Assembly (NCBI GenBank): GCA_034716535.1
Contig: JAYEJW010000588.1
Coordinates: forward strand, 1-6,020
Direction: 5' to 3'
Origin: JAYEJW01 sp034716535
GTDB lineage: Bacteria; Pseudomonadota; Gammaproteobacteria; Chromatiales; Chromatiaceae
DNA length: 6,020 nt
Within the stretch, counting starts at the first letter, position 1; every line of letters begins with the position of its first letter. A model generated the notes under the pieces. That model ran no database searches. It saw only the letters and a program-made list of their open reading frames with translations, and had not been told where the DNA came from. Of the stretch, positions 1 through 6,020 are shown piece by piece. The translations under genes were made by a program, and so were the position numbers.

Positions 1-99
1 CCCCAGACGACCAGACGCGATACGACGGCCAAGTTTGCCATCCATGGCACTGGATTCCGGCATCCCAGCCGGAATGACGGCGGGGGTGTGAACGGTTAC
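1..99. mobile_element. Right end of a second MITE-like element (partial, left end outside window)
   Basis: Bases 81-99 match the terminal inverted repeat of the complete element at 4827-4924: compared with the reverse complement of that element's left arm, 17 of 19 positions agree, and the last 11 bases (TGAACGGTTAC, 89-99) are identical. The match ends exactly where homology to pgm begins (99/100), as expected if an element end abuts former pgm sequence. No left-hand GTAACC end is visible in the window. The first bases, CCCCAG, could be the inner edge of a left arm lying just outside, since the complete element has CCCCAG at the same place, but six bases prove nothing. The interior differs from the complete element and carries other palindromes (36-49 and 54-75). 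The end repeat is seen; the extent of the element is inferred. Confidence 0.5.
36..75. repeat. Two adjacent extragenic palindromes
   Basis: Two short perfect hairpins lie side by side. The first is TGCCA-tcca-TGGCA at 36-49. The second is ATTCCGGC-atccca-GCCGGAAT at 54-75, an 8-bp stem with a 6-base loop followed by GACGG. The second resembles the ATTCC-GC-rich-GGAAT palindromes that are dispersed between genes in many proteobacteria. There is no T-run, so neither looks like an intrinsic terminator. They may be internal to the partial mobile element that ends at 99. Confidence 0.6.
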
Positions 100-202
100 C
101 GTGAACCTCCCTCAAAGCCGATCTGCACCCCTGCTTCTCCGCTCGGCTCCCGTCCACCGGGTCGGTGTAGGAGAAGTCGTCGGCGTACTCCACGGTGAAG
201 GC
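99..202 (-). pseudogene. Fragment of a phosphoglucomutase gene (pgm remnant)
   Basis: These 104 bases align with 1318-1422 of the intact pgm in the same orientation, with five substitutions and one missing base. They correspond to residues 449-483 (AFTVEYADDF... to ...EGGSR). The missing base is in a C run (five C in the intact gene at 1346-1350, four here at about 128-131) and shifts the frame, so the fragment cannot be translated through. After allowing for the gap, the two changes in the Thr-Val codons are silent, and the others give Ala to Ser, Arg to Gln and Leu to Phe. The mix of silent and mild changes suggests descent from a diverged pgm allele rather than a fresh copy of the neighbour; this is an inference from few sites. 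The phosphoserine, metal and sugar loops are all absent. The left edge coincides with a mobile-element end, and the right edge gives way to AT-rich sequence. Confidence 0.85.
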
Positions 203-261
203 CCTCACCGCGAACGTTAAGTGTATAGATGAACCAGTGAGAGAAGATACCTTAGAGCGCC

Positions 262-618
262 ATGCCAACATCAAATGAAGAAAAAGAATTCGTGTCTTAC
301 GTTGTCGATCTTATGCAATCAGTTGGGCCAGTTCACGCAAAAGGCATGTTCGGAGGGCACGGAATATATCTCGAAGGACTAATGTTTGGATTGGTTGCGA
401 ATGGTGTTCTTTACTTAAAGGTAGATAAAGAGACTGAGAGTGAATTCAAAGATAGAGGGCTAGAAGCATTTGCGTTCAGCAAGAAAGGTAAAGAATTCAA
501 AATGTCTTACTATGAAGCACCAGAAGAGACATTAGAGAACAGTGAGGAAATGAGCTTGTGGGCAAATAAAGCTTATGGCGCGGCGTTAAGAGCGGCATCG
601 AGGAAGGAGAAAAAGTAA
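262..618 (+). CDS. TfoX/Sxy N-terminal domain protein
   Basis: The 118-residue product matches the stand-alone TfoX N-terminal domain family. The signature is K-G-MFGGHGIYLEG at about 27-39, followed by a hydrophobic strand (LMFGLVANGVLYLKVD, about 40-55), a K-G-K-EF-MSYYEAPEE segment, and a C-terminal helix with W100 (LWANKAYGAALRAA) and a basic tail. In TfoX/Sxy of Haemophilus, Vibrio and E. coli this domain is joined to a C-terminal domain and promotes CRP-dependent competence-gene expression. Here the C-terminal domain is missing, and single-domain homologues have no settled function, so a competence role should not be assumed. No signal peptide or membrane segment is seen. The ATG at 262 fits the family start, but there is only a weak purine-rich stretch upstream (AGAGAAG near 240-247). 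Base composition is AT-rich (about 37% G+C in 361-420), unlike pgm and htpG, and codon use differs accordingly, which suggests acquisition by transfer. The next gene follows 83 bases later on the same strand. Confidence 0.85.
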   Translation: MPTSNEEKEFVSYVVDLMQSVGPVHAKGMFGGHGIYLEGLMFGLVANGVLYLKVDKETESEFKDRGLEAFAFSKKGKEFKMSYYEAPEETLENSEEMSLWANKAYGAALRAASRKEKK

Positions 619-686
619 CGTATACATATATGACAAGTCACGCTTGCCGACTCGTCTGATCGACAGGGCGTGAGGCAAGGCATAGC

Positions 687-694
687 GAAAGGAG
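687..694 (+). promoter_or_regulatory. Ribosome binding site deciding a TTG start
   Basis: GAAAGGAG ends 7 bases before the TTG at 702, ideal spacing for a Shine-Dalgarno sequence. An in-frame GTG at 708 would be 13 bases away and no ATG lies near, so the TTG is preferred. Confidence 0.6.
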
Positions 695-701
695 CCTTCC
701 A

Positions 702-956
702 TTGCACGTGAAAGAAAATTGGGTGGACATTAAGAAGCTGTTCGGAGAATCATTCGGAGAGGCACGGGAAGCAAATGAAGAAGAGATAAGGATGTGGCAT
801 CAAAAGGTTAGAAAAGACCGTTCCAGTAGGGGATTTGCTTTGATGTGGAAAAATATGAAGGTTGTGCGTGATATCGAGTTCTCCAGAGTGGAGCCTGTTC
901 ATATGGGGGAAATGACTCTTGATAATTGGAAGGCAGTTTCAAAGCCAGGGAAATAG
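702..956 (+). CDS. Hypothetical protein, 84 residues, TTG start
   Basis: I do not recognise the family. The frame is supported by a strong GAAAGGAG site 7 bases upstream of the TTG and by AT-rich codon use matching the preceding TfoX-domain gene. The protein is small, soluble-looking and highly charged: an N-terminal amphipathic stretch (ENWVDIKKLFGESFGEAREANEEE, split by Gly), a basic central part with two Trp (MWHQKVRKDR and LMWKNMK), and a C-terminal part containing EFSRVEPVHMGEM and a third type of Trp context (DNWKAV). It has no Cys, signal peptide, membrane segment or nucleotide-binding motif. It lies 83 bases after the TfoX-domain gene and could be co-transcribed with it, though its own leader with a good ribosome site also allows independent expression. 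It could be a truncated relic of a longer protein, but the ending (VSKPGK then TAG) looks natural. The coding call is moderately sure; no function is proposed. Confidence 0.6.
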   Translation: MHVKENWVDIKKLFGESFGEAREANEEEIRMWHQKVRKDRSSRGFALMWKNMKVVRDIEFSRVEPVHMGEMTLDNWKAVSKPGK

Positions 957-1020
957 ATCGCATAACCCTTCATGACACCGGTGTCGCCGCGGAAGATGCG
1001 AACGGGTTTTTCATGACGGG

Positions 1021-1056
1021 GTTCCCTCTCCCCGGCCCTCTCCCAGGGGGAGAGGG
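1021..1056. repeat. GC-rich extragenic palindrome, copy A (CCCTCTCCC/GGGAGAGGG)
   Basis: CCCTCTCCC at 1036-1044 and GGGAGAGGG at 1048-1056 form a perfect 9-bp stem with a 3-base loop. It is preceded by GTTCCCTCTCCCCGG. Related sequences occur inside the mobile element after htpG (4861-4896) and before adk (5055-5091). Palindromes of this type are widely scattered between genes in GC-rich proteobacteria. No T-run follows. Confidence 0.75.
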
Positions 1057-1067
1057 TGCGGGCGGTC

Positions 1068-1083
1068 GTTCCATCCATGGAAC
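1068..1083. repeat. Short hairpin sharing CCATCCATGG with 39-48
   Basis: GTTCCA-tcca-TGGAAC is a perfect 6-bp stem with the same TCCA loop as the TGCCA-tcca-TGGCA hairpin at 36-49. The two share the ten bases CCATCCATGG while differing in the outer stem pairs, so pairing is kept despite sequence change. Confidence 0.45.
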
Positions 1084-1125
1084 ATTCGTTCACAATTGCC
1101 TCTCCCCACCGAGAATCGGGGCGTA

Positions 1126-2766
1126 TCAGGTGATGACGTTGGGCGCACCGCGCCCGGTGCGGCTTTCGATCTGCGCCAATTCCCTTGCGATCAAGATCAA
1201 CGGCTGCATCGCCTCCTGCGTATCTTGATCGTGTTTGGAGGGATCCGGCTCGTAGGACTCGAGATAGACGCGGAGCGTGGCGCCCTCAGTGCCGGTGCCG
1301 GACAGGCGAAAGACGATCCGTGAACCTCCCTCCAAGCCGATCCGCACCCCCTGCTTCTCCGCTCGGCTCCCGTCCACCGGGTCGGTGTAGGCGAAGTCGT
1401 CGGCGTACTCGACCGTGAAGGCGCCAAGCCGCTTGCCGGGCAGGTCAGGCAGCAGGATGCGCAGGTGGTCCATCAGTCCCTCTGCGGCCGCCGTGTCCAC
1501 CGCCTCGTAGTCGTGCCGGGTGTAGTAGTTGCGCCCGAACCGCCGCCAGTGCTCCTGCACGATCTCGGCGACGGACTGCCTGCGCGCGGCGAGCAGGTTG
1601 AGCCAGAAGAGCACGGCCCACAGGCCGTCCTTTTCGCGCACGTGATCGGAACCGGTGCCGAAGCTCTCCTCGCCGCACAGGGTGATACGGCCGGCGTCCA
1701 GCAGATTGCCGAAGAATTTCCAGCCGGTGGGGGTCTCGTAGCATTCGATCCCGAGCTGCTCGGCGACCCGGTCCGCGGCCTGGCTGGTCGGCATGGAGCG
1801 GGCGACGCCGACGATGCCGTCCTTGTAGCCGGGAGCGCGGTGGGCGTTGGCCGCCAGTACGGCGAGACTGTCGCTGGGGGTGACAAAGAAGTTCTTGCCG
1901 AGAACCATGTTGCGGTCGCCGTCCCCGTCGGAGGCGGCGGCAAAGTCGAGCCCGTCGAGCCCCTGGGTCATGGCGACGAGCTCCTTGGCGTGGGCCAGAT
2001 TGGGATCCGGATGGCCGCCGCCGAAGTCTTCCTTGGGCTCGCCGTTCATGACGGTGCCGGGCTGGGCGCCGATGCGGTTCTCCAGAATTTCAACCGCGTA
2101 GGGGCCGGTCACGGCGTGCATGGCATCGAAACGCATGCGGAATATCCCGGAATTGAAGAGCTCGTGGATGGCCTCGAAGTCGAACAGTAACTGCATGAGC
2201 TGCGCGTAGTCCGCGACGGGATCGATGACCTCGACGGCCATGTCTCCCACCCGTGCGCTGCCGACTTGGTCCAGATCCACGTCCGGCGTGGCCAGGGTTC
2301 GGTAACTGTCGATCTCCCTGGTGCGCTCGTACATGGCCTCGGTGACCCCTTCGGGCGCAGGACCGCCGGACGGGACATTGAACTTGATGCCGAAGTCCTC
2401 GTCCGGGCCGCCGGGGTTATGGCTGGCGGAGAGAATGATGCCGCCCTGGGTCCGGTTCTTGCGGATGACACAGGAGGCGGCCGGAGTGGAGAGGATACCG
2501 CCGCACCCCACCAGCACCTTCTGCACCCCGTTGGCGGCAGCCATGCGCAGGATTGTCTGGATGGCCGCGCGGTTGTAGTAGCGTCCGTCGCCGCCGAGGA
2601 CGAGAATGCCGCCCGCGAGGTCCGTTTGGGTGTCGAAGATGGCTTGGACGAAGTTCTCCAGATAGTGCGGCTGCTGAAAGACCTTGACCTTCTTGCGCAG
2701 GCCTGAGGTGCCGGGGCGCTGACCCTCGAACGGCCGGGTGGCGACAACTTTCGGTTCCATCTCCAC
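1126..2766 (-). CDS. pgm: Phosphoglucomutase, PGM1 type (alpha-D-glucose phosphate-specific)
   Basis: This enzyme interconverts glucose 1-phosphate and glucose 6-phosphate in the cytoplasm, linking central sugar metabolism to UDP/ADP-glucose, glycogen and envelope sugars. The four domains of the alpha-D-phosphohexomutase family are in order. The phosphoserine loop is SASHNPGG with catalytic S115; the metal loop is DGDGDRN at 280-286 (D280, D282, D284 bind Mg); the sugar-specificity loop is GEESFG at 365-370; and the phosphate-binding loop is RLSGTGTEG at 487-495. The N-terminal PGTSGLRKKV (18-27) and the FRLSGTG...RVYLESYE end are typical of the eukaryote-like PGM1 branch, also found in Agrobacterium and many proteobacteria; 546 residues is full length for it. 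The start is GTG 2766, 4 bases after AAGGG; ATG 2760 two codons in is equally possible and fits the family's usual N-terminus better. The gene is divergent from htpG and stands alone. Codons for residues 449-483 recur as a broken copy at 99-202. Confidence 0.96.
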   Translation of the reverse strand: MEMEPKVVATRPFEGQRPGTSGLRKKVKVFQQPHYLENFVQAIFDTQTDLAGGILVLGGDGRYYNRAAIQTILRMAAANGVQKVLVGCGGILSTPAASCVIRKNRTQGGIILSASHNPGGPDEDFGIKFNVPSGGPAPEGVTEAMYERTREIDSYRTLATPDVDLDQVGSARVGDMAVEVIDPVADYAQLMQLLFDFEAIHELFNSGIFRMRFDAMHAVTGPYAVEILENRIGAQPGTVMNGEPKEDFGGGHPDPNLAHAKELVAMTQGLDGLDFAAASDGDGDRNMVLGKNFFVTPSDSLAVLAANAHRAPGYKDGIVGVARSMPTSQAADRVAEQLGIECYETPTGWKFFGNLLDAGRITLCGEESFGTGSDHVREKDGLWAVLFWLNLLAARRQSVAEIVQEHWRRFGRNYYTRHDYEAVDTAAAEGLMDHLRILLPDLPGKRLGAFTVEYADDFAYTDPVDGSRAEKQGVRIGLEGGSRIVFRLSGTGTEGATLRVYLESYEPDPSKHDQDTQEAMQPLILIARELAQIESRTGRGAPNVIT

Positions 2767-2894
2767 AAAACCCTTGATAATGGTTGAAAATGCCTACATT
2801 GAACCACACGCCATCCGCGCGCGGTCCGAGCATTGTATCCTCACGAGATCCCGCGTACATCATGAATTACTGAATTAGAAGGTAGAGACGATCA
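2767..2894. promoter_or_regulatory. Divergent pgm/htpG promoter region
   Basis: This 128-base spacer must hold the starts of both transcripts. Its pgm-proximal part (2767-2810) and htpG-proximal part (2855-2885) are AT-richer than the genes. For htpG, TTGTAT (2833-2838) and TACATC (2856-2861) are 17 bases apart, but each matches the sigma-70 consensus at only three of six positions. Since htpG is usually heat-inducible, I looked for a sigma-32 site (CTTGAA ... CCCCAT); GGTTGAAA at 2783-2790 resembles the upstream half, but no convincing downstream half follows. The region's role is secure from gene arrangement; the boxes are not. The htpG ribosome site is probably GAAGGTAG at about 2878-2885. 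Confidence 0.4.
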
Positions 2895-4820
<1,926 letters not shown>

Positions 4821-4826
4821 CGAGGA

Positions 4827-4924
4827 GTAACCGTTCACTCCCCCCAGCAGCTCATTTGCCCCCTCTCCCTGATCCTCTCCCGCAGCGGGAGAGGGGATTT
4901 GGGGAGGGGGGACTGAACGGTTAC
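4827..4924. mobile_element. 98-base MITE-like element with 19-base inverted repeats
   Basis: The left arm GTAACCGTTCACTCCCCCC (4827-4845) and right arm GGGGGGACTGAACGGTTAC (4906-4924) are inverted repeats agreeing at 18 of 19 positions. They are bounded by a perfect 8-base direct repeat. The interior is non-coding and contains a perfect palindrome (4874-4894), so the entire element can fold on itself. Size, terminal repeats, target duplication and lack of a transposase make it a non-autonomous miniature element. Ends beginning GTAA together with 8-base duplications are characteristic of the IS66 family, so an IS66-type transposase elsewhere in the genome is the likely driver; this parentage is inference. 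The intact duplication and nearly identical arms suggest a fairly recent insertion. A further end of the same type lies at 81-99. Confidence 0.85.
4861..4896. repeat. GC-rich palindrome, copy B (inside the mobile element)
   Basis: CCTCTCCCGC (4874-4883) and GCGGGAGAGG (4885-4894) form a perfect inverted repeat around a single A, preceded by CCCTCTCCCTGAT. The sequence is related to the palindromes at 1021-1056 and 5055-5091. In RNA it would make a strong hairpin just after htpG, but with no T-run; it may stabilise the 3' end of the htpG message rather than terminate it. Confidence 0.7.
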
Positions 4925-4958
4925 GACGAGGACGTTCTCGCCGCATAAAGCGCCTGTA

Positions 4959-4986
4959 TTGACGCATCCATTCTGTGGAATAGCCT
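4959..4986 (+). promoter_or_regulatory. Possible sigma-70 promoter for adk (weak)
   Basis: TTGACG (4959-4964) matches five of six bases of the -35 consensus. The hexamer 16 bases downstream, TAGCCT (4981-4986), matches only three of six of the -10 consensus. It lies about 160 bases before adk, downstream of the mobile element, so adk would not depend on read-through from htpG. Low confidence because of the poor -10 box. Confidence 0.25.
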
Positions 4987-5054
4987 GGCTTTGGGCGCTG
5001 TGGCAAACTGTTTGATCGTTCAGTCACGATGGTGGCGGCCCGGGCGTTCTGCCG

Positions 5055-5091
5055 GTTCCCCTCATCCCGGCCCTCTGCTGAAGGGAGAGGG
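5055..5091. repeat. GC-rich palindrome, copy C (eroded)
   Basis: GTTCCCCTCATCCCGGCCCTCT followed by GGGAGAGGG at 5083-5091 parallels copy A (GTTCCCTCTCCCCGGCCCTCTCCC... GGGAGAGGG). In the left arm the final CCC has become GCT, so only CCCTCT/AGAGGG (5071-5076 with 5086-5091) still pairs. It lies in the adk leader region. Confidence 0.6.
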
Positions 5092-5099
5092 CGAACAGG

Positions 5100-5117
5100 T
5101 GCGCCGCCTTCGGCGCA
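5100..5117 (+). other. Stem-loop in the adk leader
   Basis: TGCGCCG (5100-5106) pairs perfectly with CGGCGCA (5111-5117) around a 4-base loop. It sits 14 bases before the adk ribosome site and is not followed by a T-run. It could influence translation or mRNA stability, but nothing identifies it as a known regulatory element. Confidence 0.35.
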
Positions 5118-5131
5118 TGATCATTCGACTC

Positions 5132-5137
5132 GAGGAG
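5132..5137 (+). promoter_or_regulatory. Ribosome binding site fixing the adk start
   Basis: GAGGAG lies 9 bases before the ATG at 5147. The open frame continues upstream to a GTG at 4991, but only the 5147 ATG has this site and begins exactly at the conserved MRIILLGGPG. Confidence 0.75.
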
Positions 5138-5146
5138 CAAGACGCG

Positions 5147-5806
5147 ATGCGCATCATTCTGCTTGGCGGTCCCGGTGCCGGTAAGGGCACGCAGGCCGGC
5201 TTCATCAAGGAAAAGTACGGCATTCCGCAGATCTCCACCGGCGACATGCTGCGTGCCCACGTCAAGGCGGGCACCGATCTCGGCAAGGCCGCAAAGAAGA
5301 TCATGGACGAAGGCGGTCTCGTGTCCGACGACATCATCATGGGCATGGTCAAGGAGCGCATCACCGAGGCCGACTGCAAGAACGGCTATCTGTTCGACGG
5401 CTTCCCGCGTACGCTCGCTCAAGCCGACGCGCTGAAGGACGCGGGGGTCTTCGTCGACGCGGTGGTGGAGATCGACGTTCCGGACGGGGAAATCATCAAG
5501 CGCATGTCCGGGCGCCGCGTGCACTTGGCATCCGGGCGCACCTATCACGTCATCTACAATCCGCCGCAGGCGGAGGGCAAGGACGACGTCACCGGCGAGT
5601 CGCTGATCCAGCGCGACGATGACCAGGAGGAGACGGTCAAGGCACGTCTGAAGGTCTACCACGATCAGACCGAGCCTTTGATCGACTATTACTCGAAGTG
5701 GACGGAGCAAGGCGGCGAGGGTGCTCCCAGCTATGTCAAGATCAACGGCATCGGTGGCGTCGACGAGATCCGAGACCAGATCTTCGGTGGCCTTGGCGCC
5801 GGGTGA
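5147..5806 (+). CDS. adk: Adenylate kinase
   Basis: The enzyme converts ATP and AMP to two ADP in the cytoplasm, keeping adenine nucleotides in balance. The 219-residue product is the long bacterial type. It shows the P-loop GGPGAGKGTQ (7-16, K13), the AMP-binding STGDMLR (30-36, R36), DGFPRT (84-89, R88), and the LID domain from about R123 (GRRVHLASGRTYHVIYNPP, 122-140), with R156 and R167 in LIQRDD and VKARLK. These arginine numbers coincide with the catalytic arginines of E. coli Adk, so no insertion or deletion separates them. The LID has His/Ser/Thr instead of the four Cys of zinc-binding Adks, so it is the hydrogen-bonded type. The gene has a 326-base leader after htpG containing a transposed element and palindromes, and ends 25 bases before a strong terminator, so it is probably a single-gene unit. 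Confidence 0.98.
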   Translation: MRIILLGGPGAGKGTQAGFIKEKYGIPQISTGDMLRAHVKAGTDLGKAAKKIMDEGGLVSDDIIMGMVKERITEADCKNGYLFDGFPRTLAQADALKDAGVFVDAVVEIDVPDGEIIKRMSGRRVHLASGRTYHVIYNPPQAEGKDDVTGESLIQRDDDQEETVKARLKVYHDQTEPLIDYYSKWTEQGGEGAPSYVKINGIGGVDEIRDQIFGGLGAG

Positions 5807-5824
5807 GCTTAGTCGATAGCCTCG

Positions 5825-5853
5825 AAAAAAGACCGGGCAACGCCCGGTTTTTT
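5825..5853 (+). terminator. Intrinsic terminator after adk
   Basis: ACCGGGC (5832-5838) pairs perfectly with GCCCGGT (5842-5848) around the loop AAC, followed by a T-run through 5853. An A-run (5825-5830) precedes the stem, so it could also work on the opposite strand, although no - strand gene is seen to its right within the window. It closes the adk transcript. Confidence 0.93.
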
Positions 5854-5863
5854 CTTGTTCGGG

Positions 5864-5889
5864 AACCGGTGCGCCGAGGCGCCGCGGTT
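5864..5889. repeat. 26-base imperfect inverted repeat upstream of the thioredoxin gene
   Basis: AACCGGTGCGCC (5864-5875) and GGCGCCGCGGTT (5878-5889) are inverted copies with 10 of 12 positions pairing around a 2-base centre. It lies between the adk terminator and the putative promoter of the next gene. The near absence of a loop suits a protein-binding palindrome as much as an RNA hairpin; no regulator can be named. Confidence 0.4.
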
Positions 5890-5931
5890 ACCTTGCACAC
5901 GAAGGGGAAAACTGCGGCGGTTGGGGGTTTC

Positions 5932-5940
5932 TGTTAGTAT
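5932..5940 (+). promoter_or_regulatory. Possible extended -10 promoter for the thioredoxin gene
   Basis: TG at 5932-5933, one base, then TAGTAT (5935-5940) resembles an extended -10 element with four of six hexamer matches. No clear -35 box is found 15-19 bases upstream. It would start transcription about 30 bases before the ATG at 5975. Confidence 0.3.
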
Positions 5941-5974
5941 TTGGCGTCAAGCTTTTCGAATCAGGTTAAGGTCA

Positions 5975-6020
5975 ATGGCTGTTGTAGAGCTCAACAAAGA
6001 CAACTTCGAGCAGACGATCA
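5975..6020 (+). CDS. Probable thioredoxin, N-terminal fragment (runs off window)
   Basis: Only the first 15 codons are present, reading MAVVELNKDNFEQTI. This pattern (short beta strand ending in V-L/N-K-x-N-F-x-x-T-I) is typical of the start of bacterial thioredoxins, small cytoplasmic dithiol reductases. The diagnostic WCGPC active site would fall about 15-20 residues further on, beyond the edge, so the call rests on the N-terminus alone. The ATG is preceded by AGGTTAAGG (5963-5971), which supplies a ribosome site. It follows the adk terminator and appears to have its own promoter. It could be another thioredoxin-fold protein. Confidence 0.6.
   Translation, partial: MAVVELNKDNFEQTI

Larger units (their letters stand above)
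957..1125. other. Convergent non-coding spacer with palindromes
   Basis: This gap lies between the + strand small gene and the 3' end of pgm on the - strand. It holds a perfect 12-base palindrome, GACACCGGTGTC, at 974-985, a large GC-rich extragenic palindrome (1021-1056), a GTTCCA/TGGAAC hairpin (1068-1083), and a weak hairpin just past the pgm stop (about 1104-1121, six pairs with one bulge). None is followed by a clear T-run in either direction, so no confident terminator is called. Composition returns from AT-rich to GC-rich within the first 60 bases, marking the right edge of the island. Confidence 0.5.

Noticed and set aside
203..960. Integron gene-cassette interpretation of the AT-rich island (GTTAAGT at 216-222 fits the GTTRRRY core)
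   Set aside because: No paired inverse core site or attC-like imperfect palindrome follows either small gene, and the single 7-base match is expected by chance.
926..1228. 100-residue + strand frame spanning the end of the small gene, the palindromes and the pgm 3' end
   Set aside because: It overlaps a better-supported gene and reads through repeat sequence (PLPGPLPGGEG); there is no ribosome site.
1465..2190. 241-residue + strand open frame inside pgm
   Set aside because: It is antisense to an intact pgm, with low-complexity Gly/Val/Ala-rich translation and no recognisable domain.
5017..5025. CGTTCAGTC resembling part of the mobile-element arm, near palindrome copy C; a similar CGTTCAC at 1087-1093 near copy A
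   Set aside because: The outer GTAAC and the opposite arms are missing and no flanking duplication is found; 7-9 matching bases are too few to call element remnants.
4991..5146. N-terminal extension of Adk to a GTG at 4991
   Set aside because: The extension translates the palindromic leader, has no family counterpart and lacks a ribosome site; ATG 5147 has GAGGAG at good spacing and gives the canonical N-terminus.
5024..5710. 228-residue - strand open frame across adk
   Set aside because: It is antisense to a full-length adenylate kinase and covers leader repeats; it has no recognisable motif.

Overview
The window looks like the chromosome of a GC-rich proteobacterium, probably a gammaproteobacterium. 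The core genes (pgm, htpG, adk, start of a thioredoxin gene) are strongly GC-rich with G/C at third positions, and the Adk and HtpG sequences are of ordinary proteobacterial type. The lineage is an inference from protein character only; nothing in the window fixes a genus.

Layout from left to right. Bases 1-99 hold palindromic repeats and what appears to be the right end of a small mobile element. Bases 99-202 are a broken, frameshifted fragment of a pgm gene, in the same orientation as the intact pgm further right. Bases 203-960 form a small AT-rich island with two short genes on the + strand: a TfoX N-terminal-domain protein (262-618) and an unrecognised 84-residue protein (702-956). Bases 957-1125 carry palindromes but no gene. 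The - strand gene at 1126-2766 is a complete PGM1-type phosphoglucomutase. A 128-base divergent spacer leads to htpG (2895-4820, Hsp90 chaperone) on the + strand. A 98-base MITE-like element with 19-base terminal inverted repeats and a perfect 8-base target duplication sits exactly at the htpG stop codon. After it come a non-coding leader, adk (5147-5806, adenylate kinase), a strong intrinsic terminator, and the first 15 codons of a probable thioredoxin gene running off the right edge.

The core genes are housekeeping functions (sugar-phosphate interconversion, protein folding, nucleotide balance, thiol redox) and do not form one evident pathway or operon; htpG and adk are co-directional but separated by 326 bases. 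No new multi-gene system is visible. The points worth following are the mobile element with its exact target duplication, a second probable end of the same element type abutting the pgm remnant, and the foreign-looking two-gene island lying between the pgm remnant and the intact pgm.
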